This document shows, piece by piece, positions 62,444 to 64,000 of a stretch of 64,000 bases of DNA (positions are counted from its first letter, which is position 1; each line of letters opens with the position of its first letter). The notes under the pieces were generated by a model. The model searched no databases, was not told the origin of the DNA, and saw nothing but the letters and a program-made list of their open reading frames with translations. Origin of the DNA: Colius striatus (lineage: Eukaryota > Chordata > Aves > Coliiformes > Coliidae); NCBI RefSeq assembly GCF_028858725.1, contig NC_084760.1, positions 83,399,367 to 83,463,366 on the forward strand, given 5' to 3'. The position numbers and the translations under genes are program-made.

Positions 62444-64000
<1,557 letters not shown>

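Overview
This is vertebrate nuclear DNA, almost certainly avian. Several copies of the bird/reptile LINE CR1 are present, with the CR1 C-terminal reverse-transcriptase region and the ATTCTRTG-type 3' tail, plus two LTR copies of a family I associate with bird genomes. There are no bacterial or viral operons, and nearly all open frames here are chance ORFs or repeat-derived. The one protein-coding gene I can recognise is SIX3. Its last exon lies on the minus strand at 62444-62636, with its 3' UTR to the left, part of intron 1 to the right, and exon 1 beyond the right edge.

In vertebrates SIX3 lies tail-to-tail with SIX2 across roughly 60 kb of non-coding DNA. The rest of the window therefore reads as the SIX3-SIX2 intergenic regulatory interval. 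SIX2 would be expected on the plus strand just left of position 1. That is inference; no SIX2 coding sequence is visible.

Layout: (1) 1-6.4 kb is GC-rich, with several CpG-dense blocks and AT-rich, homeodomain-site-rich patches between them. (2) 6.4-48 kb is an AT-rich gene desert carrying four CR1 fragments (13.1, 23.1-23.7, 30.8 and 36.1-36.7 kb), two solo-LTR-like elements in opposite orientation (32.2-33.2 and 40.5-41.4 kb), small tandem duplications and striking inverted repeats. An isolated CpG island sits at 13.4-13.6 kb. (3) 48-61 kb is again GC-rich on the SIX3 side, with many CpG blocks, a 0.45-kb degenerate GGCAC-type minisatellite (52.6-53.06 kb) and several candidate conserved enhancers. 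(4) 61.1-64 kb holds the SIX3 3' UTR, exon 2 and intron.

The most interesting signal is a pair of full-consensus CTCF core motifs pointing away from each other: minus strand at 13528-13541 (toward SIX2) and plus strand at 48311-48324 (toward SIX3). Diverging CTCF sites between Six2 and Six3 paralogues have been described as the signature of an ancestral TAD border, so this interval is probably the avian version of that border. Conservation and binding cannot be tested from the sequence alone; enhancer and CTCF calls are motif-based hypotheses.
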